Positions 28,630 through 35,946 of a stretch of 64,000 nt of DNA are shown piece by piece. The position numbers and the translations under genes are program-made. Location of the stretch: assembly GCF_000172415.1 (NCBI RefSeq), contig NZ_ABLD01000004.1:248001-312000 (forward strand), given 5' to 3'. The stretch's first letter is position 1, and each line of letters starts with the position of its first letter. The notes below the pieces were generated by a model that did not search any database, was not told the DNA's origin, and saw nothing but the letters and a program-made list of their open reading frames with translations. This DNA comes from Paraburkholderia graminis C4D1M. GTDB lineage: Bacteria > Pseudomonadota > Gammaproteobacteria > Burkholderiales > Burkholderiaceae.

Positions 28630-29070
28630 GGCGAAGGTGCGATGGTTGGTGTGTGCGGTTAGGAGTTGCGCTGGCGCGTGCGGTGAGAGGAAACGTGATA
28701 CGCGGTTATCGATGTGGGAATGGCGGGAAGTGGGTAGGCGGCTGGCCAACGACAATGCCGAATGTTGGCAAAGGCAAAGAGGGCCGGCCGCCGTGGGTCA
28801 CGGATGGATGGCAGTTGAAGTTTGGAAGCCGCCGTTGATGTGGTGCGGGGTCGAACGGACGTTGAGGGGCGCATCGAGCAGAGCGCGTTGGACGCAGGTC
28901 GCCGCCAGGAACGGTCATTCGACTTCGAGGAGAGGATCACTGACAATTGTCTCGTCTCGATCGGATACTATGATCGGGGACGCCATCCATTTGATCGTCG
29001 CACACAGTCGATCAAGCCAAGTTATCAGTCAAGAATCGGAGAGACCCTGCAAAATTGGCGTCCACTTTAC
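28630..29070. other. Transition region into lower-GC accessory DNA
   Basis: No gene is supported. Base composition falls from about 28.9 kb onward. Frames at 28822-29130 (plus) and 28659-28946 (minus) lack ribosome sites and family features. The last 10 bases before 29071 are the presumed original flank of the cassette insertion described next. Confidence 0.4.
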
Positions 29071-29071
29071 G

Positions 29072-29863
29072 TTAGATTCCATGGAGTCCCTGATCGTGCA
29101 ACACGAACAGTCCTTTGCCGACATGTTTAATGCCTTTATGCGGTATAGGGCGCTGGAGTACGGATGCCGATTTCACTCATTTTCGCTTGACGGGCAAGAT
29201 CGTGATATGGGAGCCGACTATGTGCTCACTGACTCAGATCGCTTCGCGATGGTCGAGTTTAAGTACTCACAAGGCGACTTGGTAAGTGAGAAATGCAAGC
29301 CCCGGCGCCTAACCCTCTGCCAACAGCTATTGCATCGCGACGACATGCGCGCCCTGCACGATAGATGTCACTTTATTTCTTGGACGGAGGGCGATTCGCG
29401 AGCAGTTAAGACCAATATCTATCGAAATGAAATCTGTACACAGGCGGTTTTTGGTAGCGCTTGTGGCTTGCCTGCGCTGAATCCAACTTCAGCAACGCGC
29501 GCTCCAGCCAGTGGGTTCGCAAAAGACTTCTTTGGAAAAAATGGTGGGAAATCTCTTTCACTCGCCGAGTTCGAGTCTTATGTCGCGTGGGTTCTGACAA
29601 AAACAAGCGCCGCCACGAGTTCAACTATAGAGTTGGTCGCGCATAACCCGACATCCAGTGATCTGGCGCTCATACGACTTAACTCCATCGCAGAGGCACA
29701 GCAATGGGTGCAAGCCCACGTTAAACTCCCTCCGCCTAGAAACAGCTACGGTAATGGATATGAAATCTAACCCTGCACTCGACCGGACAGCCCGACAGCG
29801 GCCTTCCTCCGCCGTTGGACGCCCTCCGTGTCTTCCGCACTCCGCCTGCCGCTTAGTTGCACG
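29072..29863 (+). mobile_element. Probable solitary integron gene cassette
   Basis: The boundaries are defined by GTTAGAT (29071-29077), which fits the R' core GTTRRRY, and by an attC-like site whose R'' box is ATCTAAC (29765-29771), its exact reverse complement. Within a circular cassette these two boxes would pair in its own attC. One gene fills the cassette: its start is 4 nt after the left box and its stop codon lies inside R''. No intI gene or second cassette is seen in this window, so this would be a single cassette at a secondary site or a remnant of an array. Confidence 0.6.
29081..29770 (+). CDS. Cassette-borne PD-(D/E)XK nuclease-like protein
   Basis: The 229-aa protein is not assigned to a named family, but a nuclease core is visible: Asp46 in MGADYVLT and Glu59-x-Lys61 in AMVEFKYSQGD, with the spacing of a PD-(D/E)XK active site. 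FISWTEGD follows and the last part ends PPPRNSYGNGYEI. The ATG at 29081 lies 4 nt from the cassette edge and no Shine-Dalgarno is seen, which is common in cassettes; an in-frame ATG at 28970 would start outside the cassette. GC is clearly lower than in the core genes. Function as a defence or restriction-like nuclease is inference. Confidence 0.65.
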   Translation: MESLIVQHEQSFADMFNAFMRYRALEYGCRFHSFSLDGQDRDMGADYVLTDSDRFAMVEFKYSQGDLVSEKCKPRRLTLCQQLLHRDDMRALHDRCHFISWTEGDSRAVKTNIYRNEICTQAVFGSACGLPALNPTSATRAPASGFAKDFFGKNGGKSLSLAEFESYVAWVLTKTSAATSSTIELVAHNPTSSDLALIRLNSIAEAQQWVQAHVKLPPPRNSYGNGYEI

Positions 29864-29869
29864 TTCGGC
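29765..29869 (+). other. attC-like recombination site
   Basis: The 105-bp site reads R'' ATCTAAC, L''-like TGCACTCGACCGG, a variable centre, L'-like CCGCTTAGTTGCA and R' GTTCGGC (29863-29869). The two arms are largely complementary (TGCA, CT, GG and outer bases). The last box deviates from GTTRRRY, as expected if its TTCGGC half came from the target DNA on insertion. Structure was judged by eye only. Confidence 0.55.
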
Positions 29870-29895
29870 ATCTCTTAAGCACCGTAGCCGTCCCT

Positions 29896-30705
29896 ATGAA
29901 TTCAAAAGAATCCGTACCCGATACTCAACACAAGAACCCGGACAATGACCCAAGAGGGCCATATGTACTTTCAGATGTCACGTCGTCATTTGATCGGCCA
30001 ACATTGCAATACGAATGGCATGGTCACTTGCCCCCACAAGGTCGATCTTGGCGCTTCACAAGAGAGCGTGCAGTCGCTTTAGAGGCCGATGGGCGAATCG
30101 CATTCTCGGGAGGTGGCCTGCCTCGACTCAAGCGTTACTTGAGCGAGGCGGCATCGAAGAAAAGCCAAGAACCTGAACTAAAGGCTTCATTTCGGCTTGA
30201 AATAATCGTTCGAACGGCAATGAAGGCAATTGCGTCAGAGATCGCCGAGAACCCCAAGTGCCTGCGTGACGTTGAGTGGAGAGACTTAGAGCGAGTCATG
30301 CGGGAGGTTTTCGAGCGGCTTGGATTCCGAACTGAATTAACTCGACCGGGGAAAGATGGCGGTTTTGATCTTCGACTTGAAAGCGATGAGTGCGGCAAAA
30401 TCAAGGTCTTCTTGGTTGAGGTGAAGCACTGGCTCGCGAGCGGGAAGAAACCAGGAAGCAAAGTGCTATCGTCCATGGTCGATGTGGTAGCCAAAGCAGG
30501 GGACAACACCAAGGGACTGCTTGTCTCTTCTTCGGGGTTCACTGGGGACGTCCTGAGTGGACGAACCGAAATAGAGCAGCACACCGTCAAGATTGCTGGT
30601 CAGAACAAAATTGTCTCTTTGTGTCAGAACTATATTGAAAGCGTCGAAGGAATCTGGCTCCCGACCACAGAGCTATCGGAAATGCTTCTCGAAGGTTCGA
30701 GCTAG
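29896..30705 (+). CDS. Mrr-like restriction endonuclease with an extra N-terminal domain
   Basis: The 269-aa protein ends in an Mrr_cat-type nuclease domain (about 125-235): LERVMREVFERLGFRTELTR, Asp158 in DGGFDLRL, Glu175-x-Lys177 in FLVEVKHW, then KGLLVSSSGFTGDV, the family's final motif. Residues about 35-90 (LQYEWHGHLPPQGRSWRF, LEADGRIAF, PRLKRYLSE) resemble a segment found in type III/orphan adenine methyltransferases rather than the winged helix of E. coli Mrr. Mrr proteins cleave modified or foreign DNA. No methyltransferase is adjacent, so type IV action is likely. The ATG at 29896 has no clear ribosome site. Low GC. Confidence 0.75.
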   Translation: MNSKESVPDTQHKNPDNDPRGPYVLSDVTSSFDRPTLQYEWHGHLPPQGRSWRFTRERAVALEADGRIAFSGGGLPRLKRYLSEAASKKSQEPELKASFRLEIIVRTAMKAIASEIAENPKCLRDVEWRDLERVMREVFERLGFRTELTRPGKDGGFDLRLESDECGKIKVFLVEVKHWLASGKKPGSKVLSSMVDVVAKAGDNTKGLLVSSSGFTGDVLSGRTEIEQHTVKIAGQNKIVSLCQNYIESVEGIWLPTTELSEMLLEGSS

Positions 30706-30962
30706 CCATGTCTTGCTGCATGCGATAACGGACCTACGCAAAAAGCCGCGCAGGCCTGTGAATTTAAACGTCCAACGTCCGCTTCCCCAAACAGCCAATG
30801 CCCGCTTTGGGGTCGGTTGCCGCCGATCGCGTCGGGCGGTAACCGGCCGGGAAGGGACGCTTGCTCGACGGAGCTATATGGCTGAAACTCATCGCGTTTC
30901 GGTCACATCTCGCCATGTTACGATCCGCAGCAATTCAAACGAGCGTACGAGGGCGGGCGGCC
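30706..30962. other. Intergenic region with hairpin
   Basis: No gene. CCCCAAA near 30786 can pair with TTTGGGG near 30809. A GTCCAAC string fits an attC R'' box (RYYYAAC), but no matching R' follows, so no second cassette is called. Confidence 0.35.
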
Positions 30963-31997
30963 GTGGCTGAGAAGAAAACGGATGAAAAAAATTTTAAGGA
31001 AAAGAAAGGTTGGAAGGACAACCTATTGTCCTCCAGCGTGCCGATGGAATTTGAAGTATCCAAACTGTTAGCGAAGCATGGCTTTTCCACCAGTGCCGAT
31101 TATTCCTATACCCGGCACGGCGCGCAGGGAAGAGATGACTTCTCGGTTGACCTTCACGCGTCAATCTACCTGCCGTATCGCAGGCCGAACGAGATCACAA
31201 CAGAATTCCAGCTGTTGATAGAGTGCAAGCATCGGCATCGCAACAACAAATGGTTGTTTTTTCCGGACCCAAACCTCGGCGACTTCTCATCGTTTACCTT
31301 GGGCCATACGCTACGGGTTGTAGACGATTTCGCGCCCGTGATGCTGCATACCCAGCCCTCTACCGCTTTCGACAACAAGGAAGAGCTCTGTATCAAGGGT
31401 GTCGAGATCGATCTGAGCAACGGAACAGTGCATGACGCAGAAATAAGAAGAGGCCTAGCCCAACTGCAATACGCTCTGCCGCGCCTAGTAACAGAAGCAA
31501 TCGAGTGGAATTTGGGCATGCACCCGGAAGAGTGTTACCCCTTCCTCTACTGCCCGATCTTGCTGACGACATCGGAAATACTGGTCGCAAAACCAGACAC
31601 GACAATCGCAAGTGTGGAGAATGCAAACACGCTAACGGACCTTGCAACTCCTGCCCCTTGGGTGGTGGTCTATTGCGAGCAGACGCAGGACTTCCAGCGG
31701 CATCGGCAGGTCGCCTGCGAGCCACTGTCCGGACTGGTCGAGTCAGGTGCCACTGACTGGATAGACGCGGTGCGGAAGAGCGCAGGAGTTCACGATTACG
31801 GTCTTCCGTCTGCGGCATGTGAGGAACTGACCGACGGATACTCACGCGGAAGACTCAGCAAATACTTTGGGCAGTTCATCGTCTGCTCATTGCCACACTT
31901 CGAGTCACTGCTAGGCAAGCTGAAGACGGTCGCCAGCAAGACGGACAAGACGCGAAAGGAATTGTGGGTCAAATCGCCAGCAGAACGATCGGTATGA
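30963..31997 (+). CDS. Predicted PD-(D/E)XK nuclease, unknown family
   Basis: The 344-aa protein starts with a Lys-rich helix (AEKKTDEKNFKEKKGWKDN). A nuclease-like core follows: Glu31 in VPMEFEVSKLLAKHGF, Asp63 in FSVDLHAS and Glu87-x-Lys89 in LLIECKHRHRNN. The remaining 250 residues are not recognised and may bind DNA or a partner. GTG 30963 is chosen because GAGGGCGGG lies just upstream; the open frame reaches back to 30861. GC is low, as for the two nuclease genes before it. Confidence 0.65.
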   Translation: MAEKKTDEKNFKEKKGWKDNLLSSSVPMEFEVSKLLAKHGFSTSADYSYTRHGAQGRDDFSVDLHASIYLPYRRPNEITTEFQLLIECKHRHRNNKWLFFPDPNLGDFSSFTLGHTLRVVDDFAPVMLHTQPSTAFDNKEELCIKGVEIDLSNGTVHDAEIRRGLAQLQYALPRLVTEAIEWNLGMHPEECYPFLYCPILLTTSEILVAKPDTTIASVENANTLTDLATPAPWVVVYCEQTQDFQRHRQVACEPLSGLVESGATDWIDAVRKSAGVHDYGLPSAACEELTDGYSRGRLSKYFGQFIVCSLPHFESLLGKLKTVASKTDKTRKELWVKSPAERSV

Positions 31998-32019
31998 TGA
32001 GGTCGGCCGCCTTAAGACA

Positions 32020-32069
32020 GGCGGAGCAAAGGGTGGACAGGTGTTTGGGCTCGCCCCCTCCGCCATTTT
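32020..32069 (+). terminator. Possible terminator after the nuclease gene
   Basis: GGCGGAG (32020-32026) pairs with CTCCGCC (32058-32064) across a 31-nt loop, followed by ATTTTCT. The long loop lowers confidence. Confidence 0.45.
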
Positions 32070-32128
32070 CTCGCAGAAATGCGACTTTACGCGTCTAGTA
32101 CGCCTGCTACGAAAGGGTAGACGAGCGG

Positions 32129-32728
32129 TTACTTTGAAGAGGCTTCTCCATGCCTCTCATGCCATTCGCCGATAGCTTGTCGAAACGCTTCGCCGTGAGA
32201 AGTAGAGCCGTTATGAAGCATCGCGCTTGCAAATTTGGCAAACCCTTCGAGCACATCGAGTGGATCGGCGCTCGGCTCTCGGTCAGTGCCTTTTGCACCT
32301 TCCTCACGCATCGCCCGAAAGATTCCTTGGGACAGGAAGACGTTAGCATCCTCTTCCGTCACTGCCGCTCGCAGGTTGTGCGCTAGGCGATTGCGGATCT
32401 TGTTCAAGTGCCGGATGCCGCCAGTAATCATGTCAATCACTGGGGCATCCGACTTTAGCAAGTTCGCCTTTTGTGCAAAGGTTAAGCGGGCTTCATCGAG
32501 ATCGCCGAGAGCAGGATTTGCGTGTTGAAGGTACTCCGTGAGGTAGTGCTCGAGATATAGATGCGCGCGAAGAATGCGTCCAATACTGTCAGTGTCTTGA
32601 TTCCAGCGTTCCTTCATCGCGTCGTAATCCGCTTCCATTGCAGCGAACGCTTTCTCACGACCGCCCATAAGTTCAAGGGCGCGCGTGGCAATGAACTCGA
32701 TCTCGTTTGGGGGACTCGTTTCAGTCAT
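32129..32728 (-). CDS. HEPN-motif protein (MltR/DUF4145-like)
   Basis: The 199-aa all-helical protein contains RAHLYLEHYLTEYL, RLTFAQKANLL and IRHLNKIRNRLAHNL. The last holds Arg112-N-x3-His117, the RX4-6H motif of HEPN proteins, many of which are RNases in toxin-antitoxin or defence systems; mannitol-repressor-like and DUF4145 proteins share this helical plan without proven activity. ATG 32728 follows AAGGAGACGG. It is convergent with the nuclease gene to the left and in the same direction as a HEPN-nuclease pair 320 bp upstream. Confidence 0.65.
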   Translation of the reverse strand: MTETSPPNEIEFIATRALELMGGREKAFAAMEADYDAMKERWNQDTDSIGRILRAHLYLEHYLTEYLQHANPALGDLDEARLTFAQKANLLKSDAPVIDMITGGIRHLNKIRNRLAHNLRAAVTEEDANVFLSQGIFRAMREEGAKGTDREPSADPLDVLEGFAKFASAMLHNGSTSHGEAFRQAIGEWHERHGEASSK

Positions 32729-33047
32729 GACCGTCTCCTTGTATCTGTTTTGCTGTGCGATATGCACTAGTGGATGCGCTGACGGAGTTCGACTCACGCG
32801 GGCTATTCGCATCGACAGTGCTGAAATTCACGCCAAATGTCTGCGGTGAGCGCGGCGAACCACCATGCGGCGTCATTGCGCTGCGAGAGGCGTTCTGATG
32901 CTAGCGACAGCAGCGCCGCGTGACAATGTCTCATATCGGGGAGACTTCGGATCTGCGTCGATGTTGCCTGAGTGACTGAAATGGGTCGACACGGGAAATT
33001 TGCGGCGAGGCCGAACTGGTGATGCTTGACACCTAGCGGTCCCCACG
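32729..33047. other. Gap with a possible 43-codon frame
   Basis: A minus-strand frame at 32803-32934 would encode 43 residues beginning MRHCHAALLSLASERLSQRN and rich in Trp and Arg at its end. Composition is protein-like but no ribosome site precedes it, so it is noted, not called. Nothing else is seen. Confidence 0.3.
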
Positions 33048-33587
33048 TCATTTCGAGGGATACGGAATGTCGAGCGCCTGAGCGATCAGGTCGAAACCCT
33101 TGTTGCCCTTGTACGCCTCGATGTCGAGGCCGCGCAGCATGACCTTCTCCCATCCGCCGCTCGTGCGATGGTGCGCGCGGATGAACTCTGGGGTCAGCAC
33201 GTAGAACTCCGGTTCCGCCGCGCCCTTGATCGCCGCGTGCTTCTTCGCCTTCGAGAGGTAATAGCCCACGTTCAGGAAGGCCACCACGAGGAAGTCGAAC
33301 GCGTCGATCGACCGCCCCTTGACAGGAAACCCGCGATCGCAATCGGTCGCGTAGCGGCTCTTCACCTGCACGCGCAACTGCCGGGGTGCCTTGCGCGGGT
33401 CCGGGTGGATGCAGATCAGGTCGTAGCCCTCGTTCATCGGCGGGGCCTTGTACGTGAGAACGTTCCTGCGCAGCAAGTGGCCCATCACGAGGTACTCGGC
33501 GCTCAACGAGATGGCCGGGAAGCGGGCGGCGGCGCGCCGTCCTTCCTCGCCTTCTGGCATTTCATCTGCGATATTCGCTTCGCTCAC
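33048..33587 (-). CDS. Predicted PD-(D/E)XK nuclease paired with a HEPN protein
   Basis: The 179-aa protein has ISLSAEYLVMGHLLRRNVLT with Glu31, Asp56 in NEGYDLICI and Gln74-x-Lys76 in RVQVKSRY: a D...QxK variant of the PD-(D/E)XK site, as in DUF4365-like and Holliday-junction-resolvase-like enzymes. The C-terminal part (about 95-179) is not recognised. It starts with GTG only 4 bp after the HEPN gene stop and uses a GGAG site within that gene's end, so the two are translated together. GC is like the core genome, which separates it from the low-GC nucleases on the other strand. Confidence 0.65.
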   Translation of the reverse strand: MSEANIADEMPEGEEGRRAAARFPAISLSAEYLVMGHLLRRNVLTYKAPPMNEGYDLICIHPDPRKAPRQLRVQVKSRYATDCDRGFPVKGRSIDAFDFLVVAFLNVGYYLSKAKKHAAIKGAAEPEFYVLTPEFIRAHHRTSGGWEKVMLRGLDIEAYKGNKGFDLIAQALDIPYPSK

Positions 33588-33591
33588 CGCG

Positions 33592-34080
33592 CTACTCCTG
33601 CACGTGCAGCTTGTGGAATAGCTCGGCCATCGCTTGCCGGTACGCCTCGATGTCTTTCTCCGCGGCGTCAGGATGGGCGTGCTGCACCATGTAACCGGCC
33701 ATCATGCGCGTGATCATGTTCGCCTCGGTCCTGACCCACTCTGCGAGTTCGACGACGGGCGCATAGTCGGCGGCGCTGTTCGTATCAGGCGACGGCCAGC
33801 CGTGGTGCATGAACCAGCGGTGCATGAGTTCGTTGCGCCGCTCGATGAGGGTGTTGAACCGGTCCTCGAGATCGGCGGCGATTTGTCCCCGACCGGAGAG
33901 CGCTTTAACCACATTCGCGGTCGCGGTCCAATATTTTTGCTCGTCGATCATGCCGCCCGTCGCCTCGCGATAGGCTTCGTCGGTGGTCATCCTGAAACCC
34001 TCGTGAATCGACACGAAGGCCGCCTCGAACATCTGCATTGCGATTACCGCGCGTCCGATCGCCGCGTAAGCCTGCTCCAT
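33592..34080 (-). CDS. HEPN-motif protein
   Basis: The 162-aa helical protein carries Arg82-N-E-L-M-His87 in LIERRNELMHRW, the RX4H active-site motif of HEPN RNases. Other features are a Met/Ala-rich first helix (IGRAVIAMQMFEAAF) and a C-terminal helix. ATG 34080 follows TTAGGATCTC. The nuclease gene begins 4 bp downstream and a membrane coiled-coil gene ends 49 bp upstream, all on the minus strand. The set may be a defence or toxin-like module; no known family name is assigned. Confidence 0.65.
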   Translation of the reverse strand: MEQAYAAIGRAVIAMQMFEAAFVSIHEGFRMTTDEAYREATGGMIDEQKYWTATANVVKALSGRGQIAADLEDRFNTLIERRNELMHRWFMHHGWPSPDTNSAADYAPVVELAEWVRTEANMITRMMAGYMVQHAHPDAAEKDIEAYRQAMAELFHKLHVQE

Positions 34081-34129
34081 GAGATCCTAACTCTGTACCT
34101 GAAAGTAAAGGTAGCCTGCGCATCGCAAA

Positions 34130-34942
34130 TCAGTGTCCATATTCCTTAGCAAGCCAAGCTGGGAGATTGTCAATCCGTTTGTGTTTTGCGTAAAACTGAT
34201 ACTCGTGGAGCAACTGCTTTATTGATGCGAGGAACGCTCTCCGATCATGTTCCATCCATGCGGGTGCGTCTGCGACCGATTCTTCTAGCAAGGCGTCGAG
34301 CGTGTAAGGATCGCCTTCCTCAAAACGACGCCTCGTCTCCGCAGCATGCGTTTGCACAATCTGAAGCTGCTCGTTCAGTTTCAAGAATTCCGGATCGGAC
34401 GGGTTGATTGGCGTATGCGCTTTTGTCCACTGCCCCATTGCGTCATTCACGGCGTGAACGCGCTTCTGCAGTTCGTCGAAAAGACGATTGAAGCACGGCA
34501 TAGACAGATCTCGGAGCGTGATGCGGTGGAACGGGTCAAGACTATTGTCGATATCCGCCTGCTTGACGCCGAGTGATTGGAGCAGACTCCGCAGCCGTTG
34601 AAGAAGCTCCTGCGTGTCCCCTTTCGGGATAGGACCGGCCCAGCGTCCAGCACGAGACATCAACTGCACCGATATGTCAGCGAATAGCTGGCTTGCCAGC
34701 TTTAGCTGATCGAGCAGCCGATCAGCCTCTTCGATCTTTTCATCGAGTTTTTTGGTACGTGCCTCAAATCCGAAACCTTTGATGAACTCAAAGTGGTTGA
34801 TGTTCGCGATCAGCAAAATCAGGATGCCGGTGGAGAGACAAGCTATTGCCGCGGACACCTTGTCCTGTGCGGCGATCCAAAGGCCAACAGCGATCGAGAC
34901 TGCACCGAATAGGTTGCCGATAACGGTTCTGAGTTTTTCCAT
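34130..34942 (-). CDS. Two-TM coiled-coil protein of unknown function
   Basis: The 270-aa protein has two N-terminal membrane helices (about 9-25 and 31-49), a short coiled coil (about 60-90, FGFEARTKKLDEKIEEADRL) and a mainly helical cytoplasmic domain. No enzyme motif is seen. GC is lower than in the two genes that follow. It could be the membrane sensor or effector of the module with the HEPN and nuclease genes 49 bp downstream, but co-transcription is only inferred from strand and spacing. Confidence 0.6.
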   Translation of the reverse strand: MEKLRTVIGNLFGAVSIAVGLWIAAQDKVSAAIACLSTGILILLIANINHFEFIKGFGFEARTKKLDEKIEEADRLLDQLKLASQLFADISVQLMSRAGRWAGPIPKGDTQELLQRLRSLLQSLGVKQADIDNSLDPFHRITLRDLSMPCFNRLFDELQKRVHAVNDAMGQWTKAHTPINPSDPEFLKLNEQLQIVQTHAAETRRRFEEGDPYTLDALLEESVADAPAWMEHDRRAFLASIKQLLHEYQFYAKHKRIDNLPAWLAKEYGH

Positions 34943-35228
34943 GCTTGTCGTTGGTCGGTGAATAGGTCGGCGCGCCGTTTTTCAACGTGAGCCGCGCCTA
35001 TTATCACCGAAAGACAGGCTTAGCCGATTAAGCGAAGTGCCGACGACTCGTCGTACCGGGCGCCTAGCCGAACGGCCGTTGCGTCCCAGAAGCTGCCGTC
35101 GACTTACTTCATGCTTGAAGCGCGGTTCAGGGTCGATCTCGCCCCCTCCCCACCCCCCATTTAACATTCCGAAGCATTCCCCCAACTCCCCCAAATTCAA
35201 GACAGTCCCACTCCCCTATAATCACCAA
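34943..35228. other. Intergenic region upstream of the C4-like RNA
   Basis: No gene is seen. The region holds a C-rich run (about 35140-35195) and a perfect TATAAT at 35217-35222 that probably drives the RNA starting near 35229. No convincing -35 is present (TTCAAG at 35196-35201, 15 bp away, is the best). Confidence 0.45.
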
Positions 35229-35306
35229 GTCGCCGGAAAACACCCGGCGACCAGGTTTGACAGCCTGAACGTTGAAACCCGCACGCCTGCCCAGGCAGGC
35301 CGTGCG
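35229..35306 (+). ncRNA. Probable C4-type antisense RNA
   Basis: The 78-nt element starts with hairpin GTCGCCGG/CCGGCGAC (35229-35236 with 35244-35251) and ends with hairpin GCACGCCTG.../CAGGCCGTGC (35281-35306). Between them are two single-stranded stretches: one contains TTGACAG (35257-35263), complementary to CTGTCAA at 35390-35396, and the other is CGTTGAAACC (35270-35279), exactly complementary to GGTTTCAACG at 35375-35384. Two flanking hairpins, antisense a' and b' segments, downstream a and b targets and a length near 77 nt are the hallmarks of C4 RNA of phages P1/P7 and P4, which shuts off downstream genes by termination or translation block. A TATAAT lies 7 bp upstream. Confidence 0.7.
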
Positions 35307-35374
35307 TCTACTGCTGCACGTCTATAATTCAATGGGCGGGCCGTGGTGGGGGAGCCGCAAGGCTCGCCGGTTAT

Positions 35375-35399
35375 GGTTTCAACGCCGGTCTGTCAACCC
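35375..35399 (+). promoter_or_regulatory. Target region of the C4-like RNA
   Basis: GGTTTCAACG (35375-35384) and CTGTCAA (35390-35396) are complementary to the two antisense stretches of the upstream RNA, in the order expected. A GAGCC/GGCTC hairpin with GCAA loop (35352-35365) precedes them, and a second TATAAT lies at 35323-35328. The region is about 80 bp before the start of the next gene. Confidence 0.6.
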
Positions 35400-35475
35400 T
35401 ACTTCGTGCCCGCTCACCCTTCCTCAAAAAAGCGCGTGTCCGGGCGATCCAAAGCAGCACCAGGGAGATCGCACC

Positions 35476-35946
35476 ATGACCAAGCCCATCAAGAACCACA
35501 CACCTTCGCGCCCACCCGTCGACGCACTCCAGTACGAAAAACTCGCCCTATCCGCGTTCGATCTCTGCGACCGGCAGGTAGCTCAACTGGACACCTTGAT
35601 CACACTTGCGTCGTCGATAGTTAGAAATCCTGCCGTTTCGCGCGACGAAAGACAGCGCCGTCAAAAGCTCATCGAACTGTTGCTCGACACAGCAGAGCAG
35701 TATCAGCAGGAACTCGAATGCGACCGCGAGTTGTTCCAGGTGATCGCACTCGATGCGAAGGGCGTCCCGCGCAGCCGCATCACCGCGCAGCATGCGACGA
35801 AGCTGCTCGCCGAAGCATCGCAGAGAGCAAAAGCCTCTTCGACCGCCGCCGACGGAAGCGCATCGCGCGGCAAAAACGCGTCCACGAAACGCGCCGCCTC
35901 CGTGACCGCAAACATCACGCAACCACCCGCAGCCGCACCACACTAA
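35476..35946 (+). CDS. Small protein downstream of C4-like RNA, unknown function
   Basis: The 156-aa protein has a helical core (about 20-120; YEKLALSAFDLCDRQVAQLD, DERQRRQKLIELLLDTAEQY) and a low-complexity Ala/Ser/Lys/Thr tail. No motif is recognised. A CAGGGAGATC site lies before the ATG at 35476; the frame extends upstream through the C4 target region, where a leader peptide could be read. By analogy with P4-like satellites, where C4 represses replication or killing functions, this may be a phage-derived gene kept under antisense control; that is inference. Confidence 0.6.
   Translation: MTKPIKNHTPSRPPVDALQYEKLALSAFDLCDRQVAQLDTLITLASSIVRNPAVSRDERQRRQKLIELLLDTAEQYQQELECDRELFQVIALDAKGVPRSRITAQHATKLLAEASQRAKASSTAADGSASRGKNASTKRAASVTANITQPPAAAPH

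Noticed and set aside
29015..29071. Insertion-sequence end upstream of the cassette
   Set aside because: The minus-strand string GTAAAGTGGACGCCA is reminiscent of IS21-type ends, but no transposase remnant, opposite end or target duplication is visible.
28822..29130. 102-codon plus-strand frame overlapping the cassette start
   Set aside because: Overlaps the cassette gene in another frame and lacks a ribosome site.
30760..30830. Second attC site after the Mrr-like gene
   Set aside because: GTCCAAC fits R'', but no GTTRRRY box complementary to it follows and no L boxes are seen; the Mrr gene does not start at a cassette boundary.
32803..32934. 43-codon minus-strand frame as a gene
   Set aside because: Protein-like composition but no ribosome site and too short to judge; recorded as a note in the gap entry.
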